DNA of 64,000 nt. Source: Agromyces kandeliae. GTDB taxonomy: Bacteria; Actinomycetota; Actinomycetes; Actinomycetales; Microbacteriaceae. Where the stretch lies: the NCBI RefSeq assembly GCF_009674665.1, contig NZ_WKJD01000018.1, positions 178,457 through 242,456 of the forward strand. Direction: 5' to 3'. The notes under the pieces were generated by a model that had not been told where the DNA came from, did not search any database, and saw nothing but the letters and a program-made list of their open reading frames with translations. Made by a program: the position numbers and the translations under genes. Shown here in pieces: positions 7,167 to 15,080 of the stretch (positions within the stretch are counted from its first letter, which is position 1; every line of letters starts with the position of its first letter).

Positions 7167-8534
7167 ATGACCACCGATCGCCGCGTGCTCGTCCTCATCG
7201 GCGCCGGATCCGCCGTGTTCACCCGCGGCCTGCTCGCCGACCTCATCGGCGCTCGAGACCTGGGGGGGTGGGAGATCCGACTCGTCGACGTCGACCCCGT
7301 CGCGCTTGACGTCGCGGCGGATCTCGCCGAGTCGATGGTCGCCGCACGCGGCGTGGGCGAGGACATCCGGGTCGTCCGCAGCGCGGATCGGCGTTCGGTG
7401 CTTCGCGGCGCCGACTTCGTCGTCACCTGCGTGGGCGTCGGCGGACGGCCGGCGTGGCAGCTCGACCACGAGATCGTGCAGCGCCACGGGATCTTCCAGC
7501 CCGTAGGCGACTCGATCATGCCGGGCGGCATCTCCCGACTGCTCCGGACCACACCGGTGCTCGTCGACATCGCTCGCGACATCGCGCAACTCGCCCCGGA
7601 GGCGTTCTTCTTCAACTACTCGAATCCAATGACGGCCAACGTCCAGGCCATCCACGCGGAGACCGGGCTCGAGGTCGTCGGACTCTGCCACGGCATGCAC
7701 CACATCCAGCGCGAGCTCGCCCAACTCATCGGAGCGCCGTTCGAGGAGACGTCCACCCTCTACGCGGGCATCAACCACCTGACCTTCATCTACGACTTCC
7801 GGTGGAGCGGCCGGGACGCTTGGCCGCTCATCCGCGAGCGCGTCTCGGCGGAGCTCGCGGCGGGGCCCGACTCCTCCGACATCGGGAACATCTTCTACGA
7901 CTCGCCGACCGCCTGGCACAATCCGTTCGCGTGGGAGCTCTTCGAGCGGTATGGCGCATTCGCTGCGGCGGGTGATCGCCACGTCGTCGAGTTCTTCCCC
8001 GAGCGCTTCGCGTCCGGGGACTACTACGGCAAGAAGCTCGGCATCGACGCGTTCAGCCTGCCGGAGATCCTCGAGTGGGGCGAGGCGCGCTACCAGGCGA
8101 TGAAACGGCAGGCCGTGGGCGAGGAACCGCTCGACCAGTCGATCTTCGACCGCTCCGGAGGTGAACAGGAGCAGCTGATCGCCATCCTCCGATCCATCAC
8201 GTTCGACTCGCGCGAGATGTTCAGCTGCAACGTCGTGAACCGCGGGCTCGTCCCCGGACTGCCCGAGTGGTCCGCGGTCGAGATCCCGGGGGTCGCCACG
8301 GCCCGTGGCATCCGTCCCGTGGCGGTGCCCGACCTCGGCAGGCCGCTTACCGCGATCCTCGCTCGGCGGCTCTCGTCCGTCGACGTGGCGGTCGAGGCGG
8401 CACTCACCGGCGACCGCGATCTGGTGGTCGAGGCGATGATCGCGGACGGGGCCGTCTCGGACACCGACCTCGCGGCCTCCCTCACCGACGAACTCCTGGC
8501 CGCGCAGGCGCGGTACCTTCCGAGGTTCGCATGA
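7167..8534 (+). CDS. Glycoside hydrolase family 4 (NAD/Mn-dependent), CHG-motif subgroup
   Basis: GH4 enzymes cleave glycosides by a redox mechanism using NAD and a divalent metal. In this 455-residue protein the Rossmann motif LIGAGSAVF is at residues 9-17 and NYSNPM begins at 150. The metal-binding motif is C174-H175-G176-M177, and GINHLTF (about 200) supplies the second metal His. The CHG tetrapeptide is the form I associate with alpha-glucuronidases rather than alpha-galactosidases (CHS). If so, the enzyme would release a uronic acid from an oligosaccharide. It is cytoplasmic (no signal peptide). An AAGGAG site precedes the ATG, and the stop overlaps the dehydratase start. Confidence 0.88.
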   Translation: MTTDRRVLVLIGAGSAVFTRGLLADLIGARDLGGWEIRLVDVDPVALDVAADLAESMVAARGVGEDIRVVRSADRRSVLRGADFVVTCVGVGGRPAWQLDHEIVQRHGIFQPVGDSIMPGGISRLLRTTPVLVDIARDIAQLAPEAFFFNYSNPMTANVQAIHAETGLEVVGLCHGMHHIQRELAQLIGAPFEETSTLYAGINHLTFIYDFRWSGRDAWPLIRERVSAELAAGPDSSDIGNIFYDSPTAWHNPFAWELFERYGAFAAAGDRHVVEFFPERFASGDYYGKKLGIDAFSLPEILEWGEARYQAMKRQAVGEEPLDQSIFDRSGGEQEQLIAILRSITFDSREMFSCNVVNRGLVPGLPEWSAVEIPGVATARGIRPVAVPDLGRPLTAILARRLSSVDVAVEAALTGDRDLVVEAMIADGAVSDTDLAASLTDELLAAQARYLPRFA

Positions 8535-10294
8535 GCGCGCGGAACCTCGGCAGGGAGGAACGCGAGGCGGTGGCAGGCAGCGGTCTGCGCAGCGCTCGCT
8601 GGTTCGGGGCCGAGGGCAAGACGGGGTTCATGCATCGGTCTTGGATGCGGAGCGAGGGGCTCCCCGACGACACGTTCCGCGGACGTCCGGTCATCGGCAT
8701 CGCGAACTCGTGGAGCGAGTTGACGAGCTGCAACATCCACCTCCGTGCGCTCGCCGAGCACGTGAAGCGGGGGATCTGGCAGGCGGGAGGGGTTCCCTTC
8801 GAGTTCCCCACCACGTCCGCGGGCGAACCCATCGTGCGCCCGACGGCCATGCTCCTCCGGAACCTCATGGCCATGGACCTCGAGGAGACCCTCCGGGCCA
8901 ATCCGCTCGACGGCGTCGTGCTCCTCGCGGGGTGCGACAAGACGACGCCCGCCTACCTCATGGGCGCGGCATCGGTCGACCTCCCCGCACTGCTGATCAC
9001 CGGCGGACCGATGCTGAACGGGAAGTACCGGGGCGGCGACATCGGATCGGGGACCTCGGTCTGGCGGTTCACCGAGGCGTACCGGGCAGGGCAGATCGAC
9101 GCATCGGCGGTGACCGAGGCGGAGGGCTGCATGGCGAGGAGCCAAGGGCACTGCATGACGATGGGCACGGCGTCGACCATGGCGTGTGTCTCCGAGTTCA
9201 TGGGGATGCAGCTGCCCGGCACTGCGGCCCTCCCCGCGAACGACTCCCGGCGCGCGACGGCAGCGCACCTGGCCGGGCGGCGCATCGTCGAAATGGTGGC
9301 CGAGGACCTGAGGCCGTCGAAGATCCTGACGCGGAAGGCGTTCGAGAACGGCGTCCGTGCGAACGCGGCTCTCGGCGGATCCACGAACGCGGTCATCCAC
9401 CTGCTCGCACTCGCGCGACGCGTCGGGGTCGAGCTCACGCTCGACGACTTCGACCGACTCGTGCGGGACGTCCCGGTCCTCGCCGACCTGATGCCGAGCG
9501 GCCGGTTCCTGATGGAGGAGTTCGCGTATGCGGGCGGGACCGCGGGGTTCGCCGAGACGCTCGGCGACCTCCTCCACCGAGACGCCCTCACGATCACCGG
9601 CACGACGCTCGGCGAGAACTACGCGGGTGCCGAGGTCTTCGATCGCGAGGTCATCCGTCCCCTCGACAACCCCGTGAAGCCCGTGGGCAGCGGCATCGCG
9701 GTGCTCACCGGCAACCTCGCACCTCGGGGCGCTGTCATCAAGCAGTCGGCGGCGACGCCCGCACTGATGGTGCATCGCGGCCGCGCACTCGTCTGGGACT
9801 CGCTCGACGAGTACCTGGCCGACGCGGACGACCACGACCTCGATGTGGTCCCGGAGGACATCCTCGTCGTGCGCAACGTCGGGCCGAAGGGGTACCCCGG
9901 CATGCCGGAGGTGGGCAACCTGCCGCTTCCGAGGAAGCTGCTCGAGGCGGGCGTGACCGACATGGTGCGCATCTCCGACGCCCGCATGAGCGGAACCTCG
10001 TACGGGACGGTCGTGCTGCACGTCGTCCCGGAGGCTGCGGACGGCGGGCCGTTGGCACTCGTGCGCACGGGGGATCTCATCTCGCTGGACGTGCCGAACC
10101 GGAGCCTCGACGTCGAGGTCCCGGCCGGGGAGCTCGAGTCGCGACGCCGGGAGTGGCGCCCGCGCGAGGTTCCGGGCGGTGAGCGCGGCTGGACCAAGCT
10201 CTACATCGACCACGTCACACAGGCCGACGAGGGACTCGACCTCGACTTCCTGCAGGGCCGGAGCGGGGCTGCGGTCCCTCGGCAGGCGTTCTGA
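8531..10294 (+). CDS. IlvD/Edd-family sugar-acid dehydratase
   Basis: Iron-sulfur dehydratase of 587 residues converting an aldonic acid to its 2-keto-3-deoxy form. The three cluster cysteines are Cys67 (TSCNIH), Cys135 (GCDKTTP) and Cys200 (EGCMARSQGHC), matching the spacing in pentonate dehydratases such as L-arabonate dehydratase. The C-terminal DVPNR motif of the family is present. EGCMARSxGxCMTMGTASTMAC favours a sugar-acid substrate over the branched-chain amino acid substrate of IlvD. The ATG overlaps the GH4 stop. The product could feed the FAH enzyme after a further oxidation. Confidence 0.9.
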   Translation: MSARNLGREEREAVAGSGLRSARWFGAEGKTGFMHRSWMRSEGLPDDTFRGRPVIGIANSWSELTSCNIHLRALAEHVKRGIWQAGGVPFEFPTTSAGEPIVRPTAMLLRNLMAMDLEETLRANPLDGVVLLAGCDKTTPAYLMGAASVDLPALLITGGPMLNGKYRGGDIGSGTSVWRFTEAYRAGQIDASAVTEAEGCMARSQGHCMTMGTASTMACVSEFMGMQLPGTAALPANDSRRATAAHLAGRRIVEMVAEDLRPSKILTRKAFENGVRANAALGGSTNAVIHLLALARRVGVELTLDDFDRLVRDVPVLADLMPSGRFLMEEFAYAGGTAGFAETLGDLLHRDALTITGTTLGENYAGAEVFDREVIRPLDNPVKPVGSGIAVLTGNLAPRGAVIKQSAATPALMVHRGRALVWDSLDEYLADADDHDLDVVPEDILVVRNVGPKGYPGMPEVGNLPLPRKLLEAGVTDMVRISDARMSGTSYGTVVLHVVPEAADGGPLALVRTGDLISLDVPNRSLDVEVPAGELESRRREWRPREVPGGERGWTKLYIDHVTQADEGLDLDFLQGRSGAAVPRQAF

Positions 10295-10764
10295 TGGGCG
10301 ACGACGTCCTGATCGTCGGCGCGTCCGGAATCCTCGCGCCCGCGGCGGCCGAACTGGCAGCACGCGGGCATCGGGTGACCGGGATCGCGATGCGGCGAGA
10401 CGTCCCAGCAAGCGTCGCGGCGCTCCGGGTCGACGTTCGGGACGCGCACGCACTCGGCGTTGCGCTCGGATCGCGGCGCTGGGGGTCGGCGATCGTGTAC
10501 GAGCCGGCGACCACCAGCGAGTCACGCGTCCTGCTCGAGGCTGCGGTCGACGGAAACCTCGTCCTGGTTCGGACGAGCGCTGCCGCCGATCCGGCCAACG
10601 GCGAGTTCCGCCCGCCGAAGGGCACGCTCCAGCTCGGCTGGATCGCAGGTCCGCCCCCACGCTGGCATGACGCCGAGGAGGTCTCGAGCGCAGCGCTCGA
10701 GGTGCTCGCCGACGGTCGCTCGCGGGTCCTCGGGGTCATCCGGCCGTGGGAGGAACGTCCGTGA
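10294..10764 (+). CDS. Short Rossmann-fold (SDR-like) protein
   Basis: A 156-residue protein with an N-terminal dinucleotide-binding motif, LIVGASGILAPAA, as in short-chain dehydrogenases. It is far shorter than the usual 250 residues and lacks a Tyr-x-x-x-Lys active site. The C-terminal RPWEERP is a tail seen in small SDR-like proteins; that is recollection, not a search. It may be a cofactor-binding accessory protein or a reduced dehydrogenase. The ATG overlaps the last base of the dehydratase stop. Confidence 0.7.
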   Translation: MGDDVLIVGASGILAPAAAELAARGHRVTGIAMRRDVPASVAALRVDVRDAHALGVALGSRRWGSAIVYEPATTSESRVLLEAAVDGNLVLVRTSAAADPANGEFRPPKGTLQLGWIAGPPPRWHDAEEVSSAALEVLADGRSRVLGVIRPWEERP

Positions 10765-11654
10765 TCCTCGCCCTCTCGCTCTCGACGAGCCTCGACCTCA
10801 CGTACGAGGTCGACGCGCTGCGGGTCGGCGCGATCACCCGCCCCCGGCAGGTCACGCCGGTCGCCGGCGGAAAGGCCCTGAACATGGCGCGGGCGGCAGT
10901 TGCCCTCGGAGGTGAGGTGCATGCGGTCGCCGCGGTGGGCGGGTTCACCGGGGAGCGCGTCGCCCGGCTGCTGCGGAACGACGGTGTCGGACTCACCGCC
11001 GTTCCCGTGTCCGGTGAGACCCGGACCTGCATCGCCATCGTCGAGCCCGCCGGCGGCGCCACGAGCACCGACATCTACGAACCGCCGGCGGCCTTCGCCG
11101 ACTGGGACTGGCGGGCATTCGCGGACGCGGCGATCGCCGCGGTCGGCGAGCTGCGTCCGGGTTGGATCGTCGTGTCGGGCTCGGTGCCGCGGGGCATCGA
11201 CCTCGACGGGCTCGCCGGGGTCGTCCGCGGATTCCGGGTCGCCGGCGCGCGGGTCGCGCTCGACACCTCGGGTGCCCCCCTGGCCGCCCTGGTCGAGGTC
11301 GCCGATCTCGTCAAGGTGAACCTCGAGGAGGCGTCCGACCTCGTCGGCCGGGCACTTCCGGACGCCGCCGAGGCCTGCCGAGAGCTCGGCGGGTCGTACG
11401 GGGTCGATGCCGTCGTCACGAACGGCGTCCGCGGTGCGGCCGCCATCGTCGACGGCGGTGCCCACGTGGTCGGGCCGCCGCGCGCGCGGGGACGCTTCCC
11501 CGCGGGCAGCGGTGACGCATTCTTGGCGGGGTTCATCGTCGCGCTGCATCGTGGTATTCCGGCGGCCGGCGCTCTCGCTCTGGCAGGGGAGGCGGGCGAG
11601 CGCAATGCGATGACTCCGGGCCAGGGAAGGCTCGGCGCCGCGCCGCAGCCATAG
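10761..11654 (+). CDS. PfkB-family carbohydrate kinase (1-phosphofructokinase/tagatose-6-phosphate kinase type)
   Basis: ATP-dependent sugar kinase of 297 residues, close to FruK/LacC in layout. The substrate-binding GGKALNMARAAVALG and the C-terminal anion-hole motif GSGDAFLAGF are intact, with Asp as catalytic base. The GTG at 10761 is preferred over an upstream GTG at 10746 because it overlaps the previous stop (GTGA) and has GGGAGGA upstream. It closes the catabolic operon. The product could be cleaved by the class II aldolase at 3604-4461. Confidence 0.88.
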   Translation: MILALSLSTSLDLTYEVDALRVGAITRPRQVTPVAGGKALNMARAAVALGGEVHAVAAVGGFTGERVARLLRNDGVGLTAVPVSGETRTCIAIVEPAGGATSTDIYEPPAAFADWDWRAFADAAIAAVGELRPGWIVVSGSVPRGIDLDGLAGVVRGFRVAGARVALDTSGAPLAALVEVADLVKVNLEEASDLVGRALPDAAEACRELGGSYGVDAVVTNGVRGAAAIVDGGAHVVGPPRARGRFPAGSGDAFLAGFIVALHRGIPAAGALALAGEAGERNAMTPGQGRLGAAPQP

Positions 11655-11694
11655 CGGACCCGCCTCGCCTCGGCCCCCGGTGGGCGGGCACGGG

Positions 11695-11783
11695 TGTCAC
11701 ACCCGCCGTCCGCCCGGTGGCGCCCTCGCGAGGTTCGGCGCCCGGCGCCTGATCGGCCGCGTGCCCGACGCGGTCGGCGTCAT
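11695..11783 (+). pseudogene. Internally deleted duplicate of the CMD-gene promoter and 5' end
   Basis: Bases 11695-11719 are identical to 12671-12695 (the ECF41-type promoter region), and 11719-11783 match 12799-12863 at 63 of 65 positions. They encode the same ALARFGARR.IGRVPD.VGV peptide as the carboxymuconolactone decarboxylase-family gene. The intervening 103 bases with its start codon are missing, and similarity stops after 11783. It is a dead remnant lying in the 217-base gap after the kinase gene; nothing else is seen in that gap. Confidence 0.85.
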
Positions 11784-11871
11784 CACGCCGGGGCGGGGAG
11801 CCGGGCCAGCCCTTGCGCCGGCTGCCTGTGCGGCCCGGGGAGTCGAGGAGGTGCTGTCGTGCCGGATCGGA

Positions 11872-12585
11872 CTACCGCGGGGTGCCAGACGGTGACCGCA
11901 TGTCCCGCAACGCCCGCCCGTAGGCATCGCGGAGTCGTCCGTAGTCTCCGTCATCCCGCAGGAACGCTCCGATCCTGCAGAGCTTCTGAAGCTCCGACCA
12001 TGCGTCGTCGCGCGCCGCGCCGTCGTCCCCGGCCCGGGTCCACGCGTCCATCAGATGACGCTTCTCTTCGCGATACTCATCGACGAGCCCGACCAGATAC
12101 GCTTCCATGCTCTTGATCTGGTCCAGGATGTCGTCCCACCTGCCGAACAGCGGCCGGCCGGTCGCCGAGAACGTCGTCACGTCGTGTCGGACATCACGGA
12201 GCTCGACGTAGGCCCGGATGATCCGACGCATCTGCCGGTCCCAGGTCGCAACCGAGCGATCCGCCCACATGTAGGTCCGAGCGAGCTCGATGGCATGACT
12301 CGCGTCAACGAGACGACGGGCGTACCCGGCGCGACGGAGGTCGTCCTGCTCACGCCTGGCGCGATCGGCCTGCGCGCTGTCGACGACAGCCTTGACGACC
12401 ACGCCGAGGATGACGATCACGATGGCCTGGACGGCAAGCTTCAGCATCTCGATTCGAGCCTGCTGCTGGCCGGCGGGTCCGAGCCCGAACCACGCCCCCA
12501 GTCCGATCGCGACGGCGATCGCCGTGATCGCGATGGCCGCGATCACGTAGCCGCTGCTTCGCCACGTCCTGCTCATGCGCTGCAT
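11872..12585 (-). CDS. Membrane-anchored protein of unknown function
   Basis: A 237-residue protein with two hydrophobic helices (about residues 12-33 and 47-67) and a long hydrophilic C-terminal part that looks largely helical and is rich in Arg, Asp and Glu. No enzyme motif is recognised. GAGG lies five bases before the ATG; a second ATG three codons in is possible. It lies between two partial copies of the same promoter/gene fragment, which suggests that it arrived with a local duplication or insertion. Confidence 0.65.
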   Translation of the reverse strand: MQRMSRTWRSSGYVIAAIAITAIAVAIGLGAWFGLGPAGQQQARIEMLKLAVQAIVIVILGVVVKAVVDSAQADRARREQDDLRRAGYARRLVDASHAIELARTYMWADRSVATWDRQMRRIIRAYVELRDVRHDVTTFSATGRPLFGRWDDILDQIKSMEAYLVGLVDEYREEKRHLMDAWTRAGDDGAARDDAWSELQKLCRIGAFLRDDGDYGRLRDAYGRALRDMRSPSGTPR

Positions 12586-12670
12586 CGGCGCCTCGGGGCG
12601 CCCCTAGAAAGCGGAGCATACTCGCGTTCAGCCGTCTCCGCCGAGTACCGGTGAGCGATTCCGGATCGGA

Positions 12671-12697
12671 TGTCACACCCGCCGTCCGCCCGGTGTC
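12671..12697 (+). promoter_or_regulatory. ECF41-type promoter upstream of the CMD/sigma operon
   Basis: TGTCACA (12671-12677), a 16-base spacer, then TGTC (12694-12697), close to the TGTCACA/CGTC elements reported for ECF41 sigma factors. The sigma gene lies in the same operon, implying autoregulation. A short in-frame peptide (12701-12739) ends on the ATGA start of the CMD gene and may couple translation. Confidence 0.6.
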
Positions 12698-12735
12698 TCC
12701 ATGTCATCGACCCCGCTCGAGACCACAGAGGAGCC

Positions 12736-13341
12736 ATGACCGACACCACGACCGACACCACGACCCGCGTCCCCGTCGCAGAGCTCACCGGCCCGCTCGG
12801 CGCCCTCGCGAGGTTCGGCGCCCGGCGCATGATCGGCCGCGTGCCCGACTCGGTCGGCGTCATGTGGCACAACCGTCGCGTGCTCCTCGACCTCATGGGC
12901 ATCGGGCGCAAGGCGGAGAAGTGGAGCGCGCTCGACGCGAACCTGGGCTCCTACGCGTCGATGGCGGCCGCGGCCGCGATCGGATGCGGCTTCTGCCTCG
13001 ACTTCCACTACTTCCTGTCGCACGACCACGGCCTCGACGAGGAGAAGGCGCGCGAGGTGCCGCGGTGGCGCGCGTCATCCGTCTTCACCCCGCTCGAGCG
13101 CCGGGTCATGGAGTACGCCGAGGCGATGTGCGAGACGCCGGTCGCCGTGACGGACGAGTTGTCCGATGCCCTGCTCGCCGAGCTCGGGCCGGCGGCGTTG
13201 GTCGAGCTGAGCGCGAAGGTCGGCCTGATGAACGCGACCGCGCGGGGCAACATCGCGCTCGGCATCCGTTCCGAGCACTTCGCGGATGCCTGCGGCCTCC
13301 CGCCGCTCGCGACCGGCTCGGCCGTCGTCGAGGCCGCGTAG
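12736..13341 (+). CDS. Carboxymuconolactone decarboxylase/AhpD-like protein
   Basis: A 201-residue protein with the AhpD-type redox motif C84-G-F-C87 followed by His91 (GCGFCLDFH), the signature of the CMD/AhpD alkylhydroperoxidase-like superfamily. A GAGGAG site precedes the ATG. Genes of this type are a standard neighbour and target of ECF41 sigma factors, and here the sigma gene follows 10 bases downstream. Its chemistry is unknown; a peroxide- or thiol-linked role is inferred from the CxxC. A truncated copy of its 5' region lies about 1 kb upstream. Confidence 0.85.
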   Translation: MTDTTTDTTTRVPVAELTGPLGALARFGARRMIGRVPDSVGVMWHNRRVLLDLMGIGRKAEKWSALDANLGSYASMAAAAAIGCGFCLDFHYFLSHDHGLDEEKAREVPRWRASSVFTPLERRVMEYAEAMCETPVAVTDELSDALLAELGPAALVELSAKVGLMNATARGNIALGIRSEHFADACGLPPLATGSAVVEAA

Positions 13342-13351
13342 GGTGGCGCGC

Positions 13352-14245
13352 ATGAGCACGCACGACGGCGCCGGTGCCGACCCGTTCGTGACGCACCGCA
13401 ACCTGCTCTTCACCGTCGCGTACGAGTTGCTCGGCTCGGCCGCCGACGCGGAGGACGTGCTGCAGGAGTCCTGGCTGCGGTGGGCCGAGGTCGACCGGGC
13501 CGAGGTGCGCGATCCGCGCGCGTACCTCGTCCGGGTCGTGACGCGGCAGTCGCTCAACCACCTGCGCACGCTGTCCCGGCGGCGCGAGGACTACGTCGGC
13601 GAGTGGCTGCCCGAGCCGCTGTTGACCAGTCGCGACGTCGCGGAGGACGTCGAGCTCGCCGAGTCCCTCTCGATCGCGACGCTCACGGTGCTCGAGACCC
13701 TCGGCCCGGCGGAGCGGGCGGTGTTCGTGCTGCGCGAGGTGTTCGACCTCGGCTACGACGAGATCGCGGACGCCGTGGGCAAGACTCCGGCGGCGGTGCG
13801 CCAGATCGCGCACCGGGCGAAGGAGCACGTCGCGGCCCGGCGTCCGCGCGTGCGCGTCGAGCCCACCGAGCAGGAGCGGGTCGTTCGGCGGCTCATGCTC
13901 GCCTTCAACACCGGCGACGTGCAGGCGCTCATGGACGTGCTCGCGCCCGACGTCGTCGCGATCGGCGACGGCGGGGGCAAGGCGCGCGGGGCGGCGCGGC
14001 GTCCGATCAGGGGTGCGCAGAGGATCGTCGCGTTCCTCATCGGCGCGACCGAGAAGTGGGGCCTGCGCCCCGTCGCGTCGATGACCTGGATCAACGGCGC
14101 GCCCGCGCTGCGGGTCGAGGTCGACGGGGAGCTCGCCGGCACGGTCAGCGTCGCGATCGAGCACGGGCTCGTGACGCGGATCTACTCGGTCGCGAATCCC
14201 GACAAGCTCGCGAGGCTCGACTCGGAGGCGCCGCTCGCGCGCTGA
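13352..14245 (+). CDS. sigJ: ECF41-family RNA polymerase sigma factor with SnoaL-like C-terminal domain
   Basis: A 297-residue extracytoplasmic-function sigma factor. Region 2 (NLLFTVAYELLGSAADAEDVLQESW) and region 4 (LGPAERAVFVLREVFDLGYDEIADAVGKT) are followed by a SnoaL-like regulatory domain. All three ECF41 hallmark motifs are visible: WLPEPL in the linker, DGGGK in the C-terminal domain and NPDKL near the end. In this group the C-terminal domain replaces an anti-sigma factor. TAGGGT sits seven bases before the ATG. It is operonic with the CMD gene. The symbol is used loosely. Confidence 0.9.
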   Translation: MSTHDGAGADPFVTHRNLLFTVAYELLGSAADAEDVLQESWLRWAEVDRAEVRDPRAYLVRVVTRQSLNHLRTLSRRREDYVGEWLPEPLLTSRDVAEDVELAESLSIATLTVLETLGPAERAVFVLREVFDLGYDEIADAVGKTPAAVRQIAHRAKEHVAARRPRVRVEPTEQERVVRRLMLAFNTGDVQALMDVLAPDVVAIGDGGGKARGAARRPIRGAQRIVAFLIGATEKWGLRPVASMTWINGAPALRVEVDGELAGTVSVAIEHGLVTRIYSVANPDKLARLDSEAPLAR

Positions 14246-14249
14246 GCGC

Positions 14250-14978
14250 TCACCGGTCCGCGGGGCCGGAGCGCTCGGCAGCCTCGGCGAGCCGCCGCCG
14301 CTCGATTCCCTCGAGCAGCAGGTCGAGGCCGAACTCGAACTCGGTCTGGTCGTCGCACCAGCCGAGCGTCGACTCGGGGTCGACGTGGGCGACCTCGGCG
14401 AGCATGGCGGCGAGGTGCGGCGCGAACGACTGCATCTGCTCGAGCTGCCCGGGGGGCGGGGCCTGGCCGTCGTCGGAGAGCTCCTGCACGTACCCGTAGA
14501 CGCGATTGCCGATCGCGTGGAGCGAGTGGTGGATGAGGTCGTGCGACATCCCGCTGTCGCGCATGACACCGACGATGCCGTCGACGTGCCGCACCATCGC
14601 GGGTGAGAAGGACTTGCGCTGATCGATGACGACGGGGGCCCATGGATGCCGCAGCAGCACGCGGCGCGCCCCGAGGATGCGCGCTCGGACCGCGGCGGAC
14701 CAGCCCGCGGCGTCCGCTCGTGCCGGCCCCTGCGCTGCTGCCTCTGCTGCGATCTCGGCGAACGTCAGCTCGACGACGCCGTCGAGGATCGCGTTCTTGT
14801 TGGGCAGGTGGTAGTAGATCGACATCGCCTCGACGCCGAGCTCGTCGGCCAGGGCGCGCATCGTGAGGGCGTCGAGGCCGTCGCGGTCGGCGAGGTCGGA
14901 GGCGGCCCGGAGCACGCGCTCGCGGGTGAGCGGCGTGCGCGGCGCGCTGGTCCGCGTTTCGGCTGCCTTCGGCCCCAT
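14250..14978 (-). CDS. TetR-family regulator with TetR-type C-terminal domain
   Basis: A 242-residue repressor. The N-terminal HTH (LTMRALADELGVEAMSIYYHLPNKNAILDG) lies at about residues 38-67. A long ligand-binding domain like that of tetracycline repressor-type regulators follows. The gene is divergent from an oxidoreductase gene, and the 102-base gap carries repeated CTTAC...GTAAG sites, so it most likely represses both itself and the neighbour. The inducer is unknown. Confidence 0.9.
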   Translation of the reverse strand: MGPKAAETRTSAPRTPLTRERVLRAASDLADRDGLDALTMRALADELGVEAMSIYYHLPNKNAILDGVVELTFAEIAAEAAAQGPARADAAGWSAAVRARILGARRVLLRHPWAPVVIDQRKSFSPAMVRHVDGIVGVMRDSGMSHDLIHHSLHAIGNRVYGYVQELSDDGQAPPPGQLEQMQSFAPHLAAMLAEVAHVDPESTLGWCDDQTEFEFGLDLLLEGIERRRLAEAAERSGPADR

Positions 14979-14986
14979 GTCCTCAC

Positions 14987-15071
14987 CTTACAACGTGAGG
15001 TTTCATCCCCCGGGGTATGGACACGAGGGCCACGACCGGCGTATCTTACGTCGTAAGACTTACGATGTAAG
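14987..15071. promoter_or_regulatory. Operator cluster for the TetR regulator
   Basis: Three 13-base sites of the form CTTACnnnGT(A/G)AG: CTTACAACGTGAG at 14987, CTTACGTCGTAAG at 15045 and CTTACGATGTAAG at 15059. The last two start 14 bases apart just before the oxidoreductase ATG. The first is nested in a CCTCAC/GTGAGG inverted repeat eight bases upstream of the regulator's own start. Confidence 0.72.
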
Positions 15072-15080
15072 GGAGCGATC

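Noticed and set aside
8090..10660. An 856-codon minus-strand frame opposite the dehydratase
   Set aside because: It is antisense to the GH4, IlvD and Rossmann genes, all with clear motifs, and its own translation has no family features.
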